Positions 1 through 8,900 of a stretch of DNA of 64,000 bases are shown one piece after another (position 1 is the stretch's first letter; the number at the start of each line of letters is the position of its first letter). The DNA comes from Dactylosporangium aurantiacum (GTDB lineage Bacteria > Actinomycetota > Actinomycetes > Mycobacteriales > Micromonosporaceae): the NCBI RefSeq assembly GCF_000716715.1, contig NZ_JNYJ01000071.1, positions 1 to 64,000 of the forward strand, in the 5' to 3' direction. The position numbers and the translations under genes are program-made. The notes beneath the pieces were generated by a model. The model had not been told where the DNA came from. It did not search any database and saw only the letters and a program-made list of their open reading frames with translations.

Positions 1-73
1 GCACCGACACCGCAGGCAACACCGCGGCCAGCGCCGCCCACTGCGCGTCGGTCAGGTCATGCCGCCTCGTCAC
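1..73 (-). CDS. IS5-type transposase, N-terminal fragment at window edge
   Basis: Reading the minus strand from a GTG at 73 gives VTRRHDLTDAQWAALAAVLP and continues off the left edge. The 'LTDxQWxxLxxxLP' opening is characteristic of IS5/IS4-superfamily (DUF4096-type) transposase N-termini. Only about 24 codons are inside the window, so the catalytic DDE residues cannot be seen. The identity rests on this short motif and on the transposon-like end sequence that follows it. Confidence 0.6.
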   Translation of the reverse strand, partial: MTRRHDLTDAQWAALAAVLPAVSV

Positions 74-88
74 CGCTATGGTGTCCAC

Positions 89-141
89 GAGGTCTCCGGG
101 CTTGGTGCTTCTTGGTCGAACCACCAACTACCGGAGACCTC
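89..141. repeat. Stem-loop in the IS leader
   Basis: GAGGTCTCCGG (89-99) is exactly complementary to CCGGAGACCTC (131-141). Inside it TTGGTG (102-107) pairs with CACCAA (122-127). The structure lies between the transposase start and the IS end, where it could block read-through transcription or translation into the transposase. That is a common arrangement in insertion sequences but is inferred here. Confidence 0.6.
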
Positions 142-193
142 ACCAATTCACGACCACCGCCACACCGACAAGCGGCCAGCAATCCACAACCAC

Positions 194-1171
194 TTACCAA
201 ACACGGCTTAGCGGGTTGCCCTTCATGCTGCTGGCCCCGGCCGCCTTCGCCACGATCTCGTCGGACCGCTGTGCCGGCAGACCGTACGCGTCGAGCCCGG
301 GCACGCCGAGCAGCGAGACCGTCTCGCGGAGCCAGGCCACGCCCGCCTCCACCGTGGCGTCGGGCCGGCCGGTCAGCAGCCGCGCCGCCTCGGCGAACCG
401 GTCCAGCGCCGGATCGGCCGCGTCACGCGAGCGCAGCGCCCGTACGTTGGCCTCGACGACCGGCGCGAGGAGGGCGGCACACGCGGCGCCGTGCGGAATG
501 TCGATCATGCCGCCGATGACGCCGGCGAAGCCGTGCACCGCGCCGAGCTTCGCGTTCGCCAGCGACATCCCGCCCAGCAGGCTGCACAACGCCATGTCGG
601 TGCGCGCCTCGACGTCCGAGCCGTCGGTGTACGCCCGGCGCAGCGCCCGACCGGCCCGGCGCAGCCCTTCCCGGCTGAGGCCGTCGGTGACCGGGTTGGC
701 CAGCGCCGACACGAACGGCTCCAGGCACTGGGTGAGCGCGTCGAGCCCGCTGGCCGCGGTGACCGCGGGCGGGCAGCCCAGCGTCAGCAGCGGGTCCACC
801 AGCGCCACCCGCGGCAGCAGCCCCGCCCCGCGCAGGCTCGCCTTCAGGCCGGCCTCGGGCGCGGCGAGGACCGCGTTGGCGGTGACCTCCGAGCCGGTGC
901 CCGCAGTCGTCGGTACCGCCACGAACGGCACACTCGGCCGGGTGAACGGAGCGCCGCGCCCGACGATCTCCAGGTGGTCGAGCGGGTCGGTGCCGTTGCC
1001 GAGCAGGGCGGCCACCGCCTTGCCGAGGTCGAGCACGCTCCCGCCGCCGACGGCCACCACCACGTCGGCGCCGTGCGCCCGGGCGGCCGCGACGGCGTCG
1101 CGGGCGTCGTCGACCGTCGGCTCACCGCGCACCGGATGGACGTGGGCCGGTGGCGGCAGCCGGTCGCTCAT
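194..1171 (-). pseudogene. Iron-dependent alcohol dehydrogenase / maleylacetate reductase family, truncated at both ends
   Basis: About 325 residues of the iron-containing alcohol dehydrogenase / maleylacetate reductase fold. Visible are the cofactor-phosphate loop GGGSVLDLGKA (about residue 42), PTTAGTGSEVT, the metal segment SGLDALTQ, and the later His-containing HGFAGVIGG and IPHGAAC. The start at 1171 has a good ribosome site (GGAGG, 7 nt upstream), but the protein begins about 50-60 residues too late and lacks the N-terminal nucleotide-binding strands. The C-terminus stops after MKGNP, with five residues contributed by the IS. The second metal ligand, His in DALTH of the family, is Gln here. 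With both ends missing it is probably inactive. A complete enzyme would reduce maleylacetate in hydroxyquinol or chloroaromatic breakdown, which fits the ABM-domain neighbour. Confidence 0.7.
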
Positions 1172-1260
1172 GCCGTCACCTCCGCTGCGCTGCGGCGCCG
1201 GCCTGAGCTCCACCCTGAGCTGCTGATTCGCAGCCCTCCGCTGCGCTGCGGGCCGCTCAT
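1172..1260. repeat. Dispersed intergenic element carrying a ribosome-binding site, copy 1
   Basis: Two direct copies of a CTCCGCTGCGCTGCGG core (near 1180-1195 and 1236-1251) fill the whole gap between the ABM-domain gene stop and the dehydrogenase start. On the minus strand each reads CCGCAGCGCAGCGGAGG, and the copy next to the start supplies the GGAGGTGA ribosome-binding site. The same element occurs at 41287-41368 and 44318-44468. Confidence 0.7.
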
Positions 1261-1580
1261 GCCGCCACGCTGGCCCAGCCGTCGACACCGGCGGGGAAGA
1301 CCGGCGTGAAGCGCACCGAGGTCCGGGGCCGGGCCATCATCGCCTCGACGGTGTCGCGCCAGGTGGCGTAGTGGGTGGTCGCCTTGTGCGCGGCCGGCGC
1401 GTCCGCGTCGCGGTAGACCTCCACCAGCACGACGTGCGCCGGGTCGGCAAGGTCCTGCACCACGTCGAAACGCACGACCCCCGGCTCCCGCACCGAGGCG
1501 CGCGCGTTGGCAAGGGTGGCTTCGAGGAACTCGGCGACCAGCTCCGGCCGCACCTGGACGTCCACTTGAACAACAAGCAT
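1257..1580 (-). CDS. Antibiotic biosynthesis monooxygenase (ABM) domain protein
   Basis: A 107-residue protein that fits one ABM domain: [13 protein letters not shown] at the start (first beta strand), then [24 protein letters not shown] and [19 protein letters not shown], the usual ferredoxin-like alpha-beta pattern. Family members are cofactor-free quinol monooxygenases or small-aldehyde handling enzymes of the YgiN/LsrG type and act as dimers. The gene is followed by the truncated dehydrogenase across a repeat element. ABM proteins are often found beside maleylacetate reductase in hydroxyquinol pathways, so a role in aromatic breakdown is likely, but the substrate is unknown. The gene runs opposite to the exporter starting at 1706. 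Confidence 0.75.
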   Translation of the reverse strand: MLVVQVDVQVRPELVAEFLEATLANARASVREPGVVRFDVVQDLADPAHVVLVEVYRDADAPAAHKATTHYATWRDTVEAMMARPRTSVRFTPVFPAGVDGWASVAA

Positions 1581-1705
1581 GCCTCATCGTCCTACACGAC
1601 CCCGCCGGCGGACGCGGCGTCTCCCAGAATGCTGCCGGCCATGTCGAGGGCGGCCGGTCGGCTCCGACCACCCGGTGACAGGTTCACAAGAAACGAGGAC
1701 TCCCC

Positions 1706-3271
1706 ATGCACCAGGTCACGTCCAGCCGGCGGCGGTCACCGCGCGGCACCCGTCCGCCCGCGGCCGGTAGGCGGCCTCGCCGCAGGCCCGATCCGCGCCT
1801 GGCGTTGGCGCTGCTGTCCCTGCCGTCGCTGCTGATCGCGATCGACATCAGCGTCTTGAGCGTCGCCCTGCCCAGAATGGCCGCTGAGCTGCACCCGTCG
1901 CCGGCGCAGCTGCTGTGGATGAACGACATCTACGGGTTCATGGTCGGCGGCACCATGATCACGATGGGGGCGGTCGGCGACCGTATCGGCCGCCGGCGCC
2001 TGATCACCATCTGCGCCGCGGTCTTCGCGATCGCATCCGCCGTCGCGGCCTTCTCCACCGCCCCCTGGATGATCATCGTGACCAGGGCCGTCATGGGCGT
2101 TGCCGGCGCCGCGATCATGCCGGCCTCGCTGGCGTTGATCGGTCAGCTGTTCCCCGATCCCAAGCGCAGCGTGTCCGCCGTGGGTGCATACATGACCTGT
2201 TTCCTGACCGGGATGGCCGTCGCGCCACTGATCGGCGGGCTGATGATCGAACACTATTGGTGGGGTTCGGTGTTCCTGCTCGGCGTCCCGGTGATGCTGC
2301 TGACGCTGCTCGCCGCGCCGCGACTGCTGCCGGAGTACCGCACGCCCACCGCCGGCCGGATCGATCTGCGCAGCGCCGTGCTGTGCCTGGCGTCGATCCT
2401 TCTGGTCGTCGCCGCCCTCAAGATGCTGGTGAACGACGGCTGGTCGTTGGCGGCGCTCGGCGCGGGCACCGCCGGCGTCGGGCTGGGCGTCCTGTTCGTG
2501 CGGCGTCAGCTCACCCTCGAAGACCCGCTGGTCGACCTGTCGCTGCTGCGCCGGCCGGGCGTTGCCCGGGTGATGTGGGTGCTGTTCCTGACCGCCCTGG
2601 TGATGGGCGGGACCTCGATCTTCTCCGCCTTCTACCTGCAGTCCGCGCGGGGGCTCTCGCCGCTGCGCGCGGCGCTGTGCCTGCTGCCGTCGATGCTCGC
2701 GATGATCGCGGCGGCGAACGTCGGCCCGTGGCTGGGCCGCCGGGTCCGGCCCTCCCGGGTCATCCTGGGCAGCCTGCTGGTGATGGCCGCGGGCTTCGTG
2801 GCGTACGCCGTGATCCCGCCGGGGCCGTCCGGCATCGCCGCGGTGATCTGCGGCAGCGTGCTGTCCACCGGGGGCATCGGGGCGGCTTTCCCGTTCCTGA
2901 TGAACGACGTCATGTCCCACGCGCCCCAGGAACGGGCCGGGTCGGCCGCGTCGTTCGCCCAGACCGCGAATGAGATCGGCATCGCGACCGGACTCGTCGT
3001 GCTCGGCAGCATAGGCACCGTCGTCTACCGCCGGCGGCTGGCGGTGCACACCGGCCACGCCGACAGCTCGTGGGTCGACGGCTTCCGGCTGGCGAACGAC
3101 CGCCACGATCCGGTCCTCCTGCACCACGTCCAGGATGCCTTTGTCGAGGGCTTCCGCGCGGTCGGCGGCTTCGGTCTGCTGGTGATGGCCGTCGTCCTGC
3201 TCCTGCGGTTGTACCGGAGCCGCCCCGTGCCCGGCCGACCCGCCGGCACGGCAGCGGAGGCCGGCACCTGA
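1706..3271 (+). CDS. MFS drug-type exporter, DHA2 (EmrB/QacA) family
   Basis: 521 residues with a basic, Arg/Pro-rich N-terminal tail of about 30 residues, then hydrophobic segments consistent with the 14-helix DHA2 topology. Motif A is seen as GAVGDRIGRRRL (about residues 89-100), and the antiporter motif C region as CFLTGMAVAPLIGG. The family uses the proton gradient to export cationic drugs, antibiotics or own metabolites. The ATG at 1706 is preceded by GAGGA with suitable spacing. It stands alone, divergent from the ABM gene, and ends in a strong hairpin shared with the convergent fasciclin gene. No regulator is adjacent, so the substrate cannot be predicted. Confidence 0.85.
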   Translation: MHQVTSSRRRSPRGTRPPAAGRRPRRRPDPRLALALLSLPSLLIAIDISVLSVALPRMAAELHPSPAQLLWMNDIYGFMVGGTMITMGAVGDRIGRRRLITICAAVFAIASAVAAFSTAPWMIIVTRAVMGVAGAAIMPASLALIGQLFPDPKRSVSAVGAYMTCFLTGMAVAPLIGGLMIEHYWWGSVFLLGVPVMLLTLLAAPRLLPEYRTPTAGRIDLRSAVLCLASILLVVAALKMLVNDGWSLAALGAGTAGVGLGVLFVRRQLTLEDPLVDLSLLRRPGVARVMWVLFLTALVMGGTSIFSAFYLQSARGLSPLRAALCLLPSMLAMIAAANVGPWLGRRVRPSRVILGSLLVMAAGFVAYAVIPPGPSGIAAVICGSVLSTGGIGAAFPFLMNDVMSHAPQERAGSAASFAQTANEIGIATGLVVLGSIGTVVYRRRLAVHTGHADSSWVDGFRLANDRHDPVLLHHVQDAFVEGFRAVGGFGLLVMAVVLLLRLYRSRPVPGRPAGTAAEAGT

Positions 3272-3348
3272 CTCACGCGTGGGAGAGCAGCGCCTCCGCG
3301 CCGCCGGCCAGGGCCTGGCGCAGCGTCCGCGGTGTGGTGCGGTCGGCG

Positions 3349-3383
3349 GCCCGGGCGGCACGGCGGGACCGTGCCGCCCGGGC
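3349..3383. terminator. Bidirectional hairpin terminator
   Basis: GCCCGGGCGGCACGG (3349-3363) pairs perfectly over 15 bp with 3369-3383 across a 5-nt loop. It lies between the convergent exporter gene and the fasciclin gene. There is no T-tract, as is usual in high-GC actinomycetes. Confidence 0.7.
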
Positions 3384-3398
3384 GGGTCGGCGGGACGG

Positions 3399-4049
3399 TT
3401 ACGGCAGGTCGCTCGGCCGCAGCACGCGGTCGATGCCGTGGGCGATCTGCCGGTTGCCCTTGTTGATGTCGAAGCGCACGACGCGGGGGTCGCGGTCGCT
3501 GGTGTCGGCGTCGACCAGGCGGATGCGGCAGGACCGGCCTTCGACGTCGACCGTGATGGACGGGCCGAGCGCGGTGGTCAGGGCCGCGCCGTCGGAACGC
3601 AGGGCGGTGCGGGCGTCGATGGTGGCGCCGGGCACGACGTGGTACAGCAGCACGGCCTCGACGGTGTCGACGCCGAGGCCGGCGACGGTGGTGAACGCCT
3701 GCTGCTCCGACGGTAGCCGGCGGGCGTGGGTGACGTCCTGGGCGAGACGTTCGAACGCCCGGTCGTTGGGCACGAACGCGGTGAGCGCCACCGACCCGTC
3801 GGTGAGCACCTTCACCGGTGACTGCGGTTTGGCCTGCAGGACGGTCAGCACCGCCTTGGTGAGGATGTCGTAGTCGGCGCCGTTGCGGTCCAGGCCGCTC
3901 GTATCGGCGGTGAGGACCGCGGCGAGGGAACGCGTGCCGGACGGTGTCGTGGACGTGCTGGCTGCGGCGGGCGTGGCGACGGCAGTGACCGCGAGCGCGG
4001 TGACCGCCGTGCCGACCGCGGCCCGGCGGGCGAGTCGTGCGGGGTGCAT
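3399..4049 (-). CDS. Secreted fasciclin (FAS1) domain protein
   Basis: 216 residues. The N-terminus has basic residues, a hydrophobic stretch and Ala-rich AXA-type cleavage sites (VATPAAAS, about residues 24-31), typical of a Sec signal peptide. The rest is one FAS1 domain. The H1-like box LTAFVPNDRAFERL is near residue 100, the H2-like box VLLYHVVPGATIDARTAL near 150, and the domain closes with GNRQIAHGIDRVLRP. FAS1 domains mediate adhesion or binding outside the cell, and no enzyme activity is expected. The start at 4049 has a GAGGAAAGG ribosome site. It is co-directional with alkB, about 125 bp downstream of it, so it may have its own promoter. Confidence 0.85.
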   Translation of the reverse strand: MHPARLARRAAVGTAVTALAVTAVATPAAASTSTTPSGTRSLAAVLTADTSGLDRNGADYDILTKAVLTVLQAKPQSPVKVLTDGSVALTAFVPNDRAFERLAQDVTHARRLPSEQQAFTTVAGLGVDTVEAVLLYHVVPGATIDARTALRSDGAALTTALGPSITVDVEGRSCRIRLVDADTSDRDPRVVRFDINKGNRQIAHGIDRVLRPSDLP

Positions 4050-4174
4050 CGGCGAGACCTTTCCTCGAACGAGCGGATGTCGATGACGGCCGTCACGTCT
4101 TGTACTTCGCCGGTGCGGCCCCGCTTGGATGCAGCGGCCGGCGACGCGGGCACGTGGCTCGTCCGGGCGGGTGG

Positions 4175-5278
4175 TCAGCCGGTGTTGGCCAGGGTGATGT
4201 CGCCGCCGTAGTGGGCGAGGACCCGGCGGTCCATGACGCGCCGCCACAAGGGTGGGACGAGGGCCACCACGACCATGGTCGCGTAGCCGGCGGGCAGCTG
4301 CGGCGAGACGTCGAAGGTCCGCAGCACCTGGTACCGGCGCAACGGGTTGGCGTGGTGGTCGCTGTGCCGCTGCAGCTGGAAGAGGAACACGTTCGTGACG
4401 AGCCGGTCGCTGTTCCAGCTGTGCCGCGGGTCGACGCGCTCGTACCGGCCCGCGGCGGTGCGCTGCCGGCGAAGGCCGTAGTGCTCCAGGTAGTTGACGA
4501 CTTCCAGCAGGGTGAAGCCGACGACCGCCTGGGCCGCGACGAACGGCAGTACGGCAGGACCGAACGCGACGACCAGGACCGCCGTCAGTGCCACGGTCAT
4601 GCCCCAGGCGTTGAGCACCCCGTTGCGGGGCGTCCACGGGTGCTGGCCGCGCAGGCGCAGGCGGGAGGACTCCAGTCGCCAGGCCGAACGCAGGCTGCCC
4701 AGGACCGTGCGCGGCCAGAAGCGCCAGAAGCTCTCCCCGAGCCGGGCGCTCGCCGGGTCCTCCGGGGTGGCCACACGGACGTGGTGGCCCCGGTTGTGCT
4801 CGACGAAGAAGTGGCCGTACGCCGACGGCGCCAGCGCGATCTTCGACAGCCAGCGCTCCACCGTCTCGCGCTTGTGACCCAGCTCGTGCGCGGTGTTGAT
4901 CGCGATGCCGTTGACGATGCCGATCGTGAGCACCAGCCCCACCGCGGCGACGACGTCGACACCGCGGCTCCAGATCCAGCAGCCGGCCACCAGCGCGGCG
5001 TACTGCGCCGGCAGGTACAGGTAGGTGATCCAGCGGTAGTACGGCGATGCCTGCAGCACCGGCACGAGCTCCTCCGGCGGGTTGAGCCGGTCGTCGCCGA
5101 CGAGCAGGTCGATCGCGGGGATGCCGACGAACACCACGGCCGGGGTCAGCCACCACGCCCAGCCGCTGCCGGCGCCGGCCGCCAGGGCGAGGGCGGCGAA
5201 CGGCAGGAGCGGCACGACCAGGGCAAGCGGCCACAAGGGGCGGCGGGTGTCTCGCCAGGCGAGCTGACGGGTATCCAT
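4175..5278 (-). CDS. alkB: Membrane alkane 1-monooxygenase (AlkB type)
   Basis: 367 residues, an integral-membrane non-haem di-iron hydroxylase. All histidine boxes are present: HELGHK (131-136), EHNRGHH (160-166), the AlkB-specific NYLEHYGL (262-269) and LQRHSDHHA (302-310). Several hydrophobic segments precede and separate them. AlkB hydroxylates the terminal carbon of medium-chain alkanes or fatty acids using electrons from rubredoxin. No rubredoxin, rubredoxin reductase or TetR regulator lies next to it, so electron donors must be encoded elsewhere. At 367 residues it is somewhat short for AlkB (about 400). The ATG at 5278 sits downstream of an unusually AT-rich leader with a TTGACA box. 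Confidence 0.9.
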   Translation of the reverse strand: MDTRQLAWRDTRRPLWPLALVVPLLPFAALALAAGAGSGWAWWLTPAVVFVGIPAIDLLVGDDRLNPPEELVPVLQASPYYRWITYLYLPAQYAALVAGCWIWSRGVDVVAAVGLVLTIGIVNGIAINTAHELGHKRETVERWLSKIALAPSAYGHFFVEHNRGHHVRVATPEDPASARLGESFWRFWPRTVLGSLRSAWRLESSRLRLRGQHPWTPRNGVLNAWGMTVALTAVLVVAFGPAVLPFVAAQAVVGFTLLEVVNYLEHYGLRRQRTAAGRYERVDPRHSWNSDRLVTNVFLFQLQRHSDHHANPLRRYQVLRTFDVSPQLPAGYATMVVVALVPPLWRRVMDRRVLAHYGGDITLANTG

Positions 5279-5307
5279 GCATCGAGGGTTTACAAAGAAG
5301 GTGTAGT

Positions 5308-5341
5308 TGTCAAGAGTCTCGACACTGTGGTGGTTAGTGTC
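5308..5341 (-). promoter_or_regulatory. alkB promoter region with inverted repeat
   Basis: On the minus strand a TTGACA hexamer (5313-5308) lies about 30 nt upstream of the alkB start, in a locally AT-rich patch; no clear -10 hexamer follows at the normal distance. Just upstream is a perfect inverted repeat, GACACT (5321-5326) and AGTGTC (5336-5341), 9 nt apart, the size of a repressor site for a TetR- or AraC-like protein. The binding protein is not identifiable here. Confidence 0.4.
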
Positions 5342-5470
5342 TACCTTCGATCGATGACGACACCCCGCTCGCCACCGTCTTCGTCCAGATCCTCGGTCGC
5401 GTCGCTGGTTGTCCGCGGCGACACGGTGTCGTAACGGCGTTGTGCGTCTTGCGCCGTACGCTGCCGCGCC

Positions 5471-5713
5471 ATGCAGTGGGAACTGTTCGGGTTCGGACTG
5501 GTGTTCGTCGTGGTGGGCGTCGCCCTCGCCACGAACGCCGGCGGGATCGTCACGAGGTGCGTCACGGTACCCCCGGACCTGGCCGCCTCGGTGAGCCGGT
5601 TCCGGCCGGCGTCCGCCGACCGGGAGCGCGACGCGGTCCGCACCGCGCGGCTGATCGGCATCCTGGCGGCCGTCGCGGGGCTCGGGATGACCGTGAGCGT
5701 GCTGTGGCGTTGA
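5471..5713 (+). CDS. Small two-helix membrane protein, unknown function
   Basis: 80 residues: a hydrophobic helix at about 5-25 (LFGFGLVFVVVGVALATNAG), a hydrophilic middle rich in Arg and Asp (about 40-58), and a second helix at about 60-78 ending VSVLWR. I recognise no family. Actinomycetes carry many such small membrane proteins near promoters. It is divergent from alkB and could be unrelated to it. Confidence 0.5.
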   Translation: MQWELFGFGLVFVVVGVALATNAGGIVTRCVTVPPDLAASVSRFRPASADRERDAVRTARLIGILAAVAGLGMTVSVLWR

Positions 5714-5877
5714 GCGTCCCCGCGGTCGACGGCGACGGCGGCGGCTACCTCGACCGGCTCTGCACCGACGTCGACCACGACGGCGACTACGACCGCGTCG
5801 ACGCCATCCACGCCCCGCATCCCGAGATGACCCACTACACCGACCACTACACCAACGGCGCGCACTGCAACGGCTGA
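5704..5877 (+). CDS. Possible small Asp/His-rich ORF
   Basis: A GTG at 5704 opens a frame of 57 codons that overlaps the end of the preceding gene. The product is rich in Asp, Gly, His and Tyr (VDGDGGGYLDRLCTDVDHDG, ending TDHYTNGAHCNG). That composition is not a typical random high-GC frame and could bind metal. There is no clear ribosome site and I recognise no family, so this may be spurious or the remnant of a longer gene. Confidence 0.25.
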   Translation: MALSVPAVDGDGGGYLDRLCTDVDHDGDYDRVDAIHAPHPEMTHYTDHYTNGAHCNG

Positions 5878-5980
5878 GCCACCCGTGGCGTGCTGACGCC
5901 GTGTCGCGCCCAGCACCACGCGCCGTGGCACCGGCGCCCGGTAGGGTGTCCGCGGGGCGGCGGTGAGCGGGAGGGCGGGC

Positions 5981-8900
5981 GTGGTGCTGATCCGGCGTGC
6001 GGTGCTCATCGGCATTCCGCGGTTCGGCGACGCCACGCCGCCCTGGGACCCGCTGCCGTTCGCGGCGCAGCGGGTCGACGACCTGGCGGAGGCGCTGCGG
6101 CGGTTCGGCTACGACTGCCGGATCCCGGCGGCCGGCACGATGGTCGGACCGGCGATGCGCCAGGCGGTCCTCGACGCCGCCAGCGGACTCGGCCGCGACG
6201 ACCTGCTGATCGTCCACGTGCTCAGCCACGGCGAGCCCACCGAGGAGGGCCGGCTCGTGGTGATCGACGCCGCCGGCCAGGTCGACCGGGACAACAACGA
6301 CGTCAACGACTGGCTGCGGGTGTTCACCGAGAACCATGCCCTGCCCTCGACGCTGTTCCTGATCGACTGCTGCTATGCCGGGAGCGCCGTACGGCAGCAC
6401 TGGCAGCTGACCCGCCGCCCGACCCGCGGACGCGCCTGGGGTCTCGCCGCGTGCGGGGAGTCGGACCTCGCCTTCGACGGCCGCTTCACCCAGGCCGTCG
6501 TGAACGTGCTGCACAGATTCGCCACCAGCGAGGCCGTCGCGGGCACGCAATCCGATCATGTCCAGCTCAACACCGTGGCCCCCGAGATCAGCCGCGAGCT
6601 GCGGTGCCTCGTCGACGCCGGCGTCAAACAGGAGCAGCTGGTGCACGGCAGCCTGCTCGACCTGGCCCAGGATCCACCGTCGCTACCGTTCTTCCCCAAC
6701 CCGCATCATCGCCCCGCCGGTGCGGTGCCGCAGCCGGTGCGCGGCGCGGGCGCCGCCCAGGTCGACGTCGACGAGGGCATGGATCCGCGGCACTTCATCC
6801 GCGCGGCCAGCGGCCTCGGTGGCCCGGCGGCGGACGACGCCGGGTGTTTCCGCGGCCGTACGACCGAACTCGTCACGCTCACCGAGTGGTTCGCCGGGCA
6901 TGACACCGCGCGGGTCCGGGTGGTGACCGGAAGCGCCGGAGCCGGGAAGTCGGCGATCATCGGCATGCTGGTGTGCGCCGCACATCCGGCACTGCGACAG
7001 GCCACGCGGCACGTCTGGAGCCGCGCGGACGGGATGCCGCAGGCGCACCCCCGGCTGGCCGCGGTGCACGCCCGGCAGCGGTCCCTGCCGGAGGTCGTCG
7101 CCTCGGTCGCCCGCCAGCTCGGCCACCGCGGTCCCGGCCACGACCTGCGGACCGCCCGGGAGCTGCTGGCGGCGCTGCGGGAGGCCGAGGATCCGCCCGT
7201 CGTGGTCATCGACGCCCTGGACGAGGCGGTCGGCCACGAGGAACTCCTCAACGGTCTCGTGCTGCCCCTCGCCACCGCGGACCGGGCGGACGGCCGCCCC
7301 GTCTGCAGGCTGCTGGTCGGGATGCGCAAGTGGCCCGAGTTCGCGCCCCTGACCGAGCTGGCCGCCACGGTCGACCTCGACGACGTCGACACCACCCGCC
7401 TGCGCCGCGACCTCGAGGACTACGTCAGCGACCTGCTGCGCAGGCACGAGCCGTACGACGACGAGCGGTACGTCGCGGCCCGGCAGCGCTTCGCGCGCGC
7501 CGTCGCGGGGCGCCTGACCGGCGAGGCGCACCGGGCGAACCCGGACCGGTGGGGCGAGTTCCTGATCGCCGGACTGTACGCCAACCATTTCCTCGCCTCG
7601 CCCGCACCGGTCGACGACCAGGCCGAGGCGGCCCGCATCGGTGAAGCCGTGCCGCATGCGCTGCCGGACGTCTTCGAGCTGGACCTTGCCGGCCGGCCCG
7701 GCGCCCCGCAGCTGCGCGCCGTGCTGGCGGCCCTCTCCTACGCCCACGGCGACGGGATGCCCGCGCTGACCCTGCGCCAGGCGACGGCGGCGTTCAGCGG
7801 CACCGACAGTCCGCTGGACTGGCCGGTGGTCGCCGCGGCGCTGGACGAGGGCAGCTTCTACCTGCGGCGGTCCGCGGACACCGACGGCACGCCGCTGTTC
7901 CGCCTGTTCCACCAGGGCCTCGCGGATCATCTCCAGCGGCACCCGGTGGCCGCCGGGTCCGCCGAGCCCCCCGAAGCCGGTGCCACGCGGATGCTCCGGG
8001 CGATGCTCAACCCGTTGGGCATGGCGCCCGGCGGGCGACGGTGGGACACCGCCGAGCCGTACCTGCTGCGGCATGCCGCGGCGCTGGCGTCCTCGCCCGC
8101 GCTGCACGACGACCTGGAGTTCCTGGTCCACGCCGACCCCGACGACTGCACCGGCGTCCCCGTCACCTGGCTGAGCCGCGACCGCTGGACGTCGGCCGCC
8201 GCCCGGCCGGACCGCCGCCGCCAGTTGCTCGCGCTGGAGGCGGCCGGCAACGACCGACCGGACGCGGCGCGCTCGCTGTGCCGCCCGCCGGGCCGGCCGC
8301 CCCTGGCCTGGCAGCCGATCTGGCGCAGCGCCGCAGCCACGACCGTCCGGCACATCGAGGAACTCAGGATGTGCGTGCTGGGTCACCGCGACGGCCGCGT
8401 CGAGGTGCGCGACTGGTCAGGCCGGAGCCGGCCGGGGACGGACATCTTGCGCGCCCAGCCGTCGAAGCGGGACGGCGGCGCCGCCCGGTTCGTGCTGCGG
8501 GAGCGCCCACTGCTCGCCGGTGCCGCCGCCGGTGACGCCGAGCAACTCGTCGTGCGGGAGGACGGCCCGGACGGGCAGGAGCTGCTGCGGTTCCCGCTCG
8601 ACGCGCCGATCGTCGGCGTCACCGCCAGCGCCGCCGGGCACCTGGCGGTCATGACCGGTGCCGGCGTGGTCTTCTTCGAGCAGGCACTCGCACCGCCGGC
8701 CGCCCGCCGCGCCGTCGCGGTGAAGGTCTTCCTCGGCGGCGGCTTCGGGGCCGGCAAGACCACCGCCGTGGGCGCCGTCTCCGAGGTCACGCCGGTGGTC
8801 ACCGAGGCGATGATGACGGTGATGAGCGTCGGTGTCGACGACATCAGCCTCCTGCCGCACAAGACGACCACGACGGCCGTGCTGGACCACGGCCGGATCA

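Larger units (their letters stand above)
1..210. mobile_element. Right end of an IS5-like insertion sequence
   Basis: The transposase start (73), a non-coding stretch with a strong hairpin (89-141), and the abrupt end of the neighbouring dehydrogenase reading frame together mark an insertion-sequence end. The dehydrogenase reads normally to its Met-Lys-Gly-Asn-Pro segment (about 211-225). It then ends six codons later at TAA (194-196) inside sequence of different character, so the junction lies near 208-211. The other terminal repeat and the target duplication are outside the window, so the exact boundary is inferred. Confidence 0.55.

Noticed and set aside
4175..6646. Long minus-strand frame extending alkB upstream
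   Set aside because: Everything upstream of 5278 is antisense to other genes and is low-complexity; AlkB homology begins at MDTRQLAWRD.
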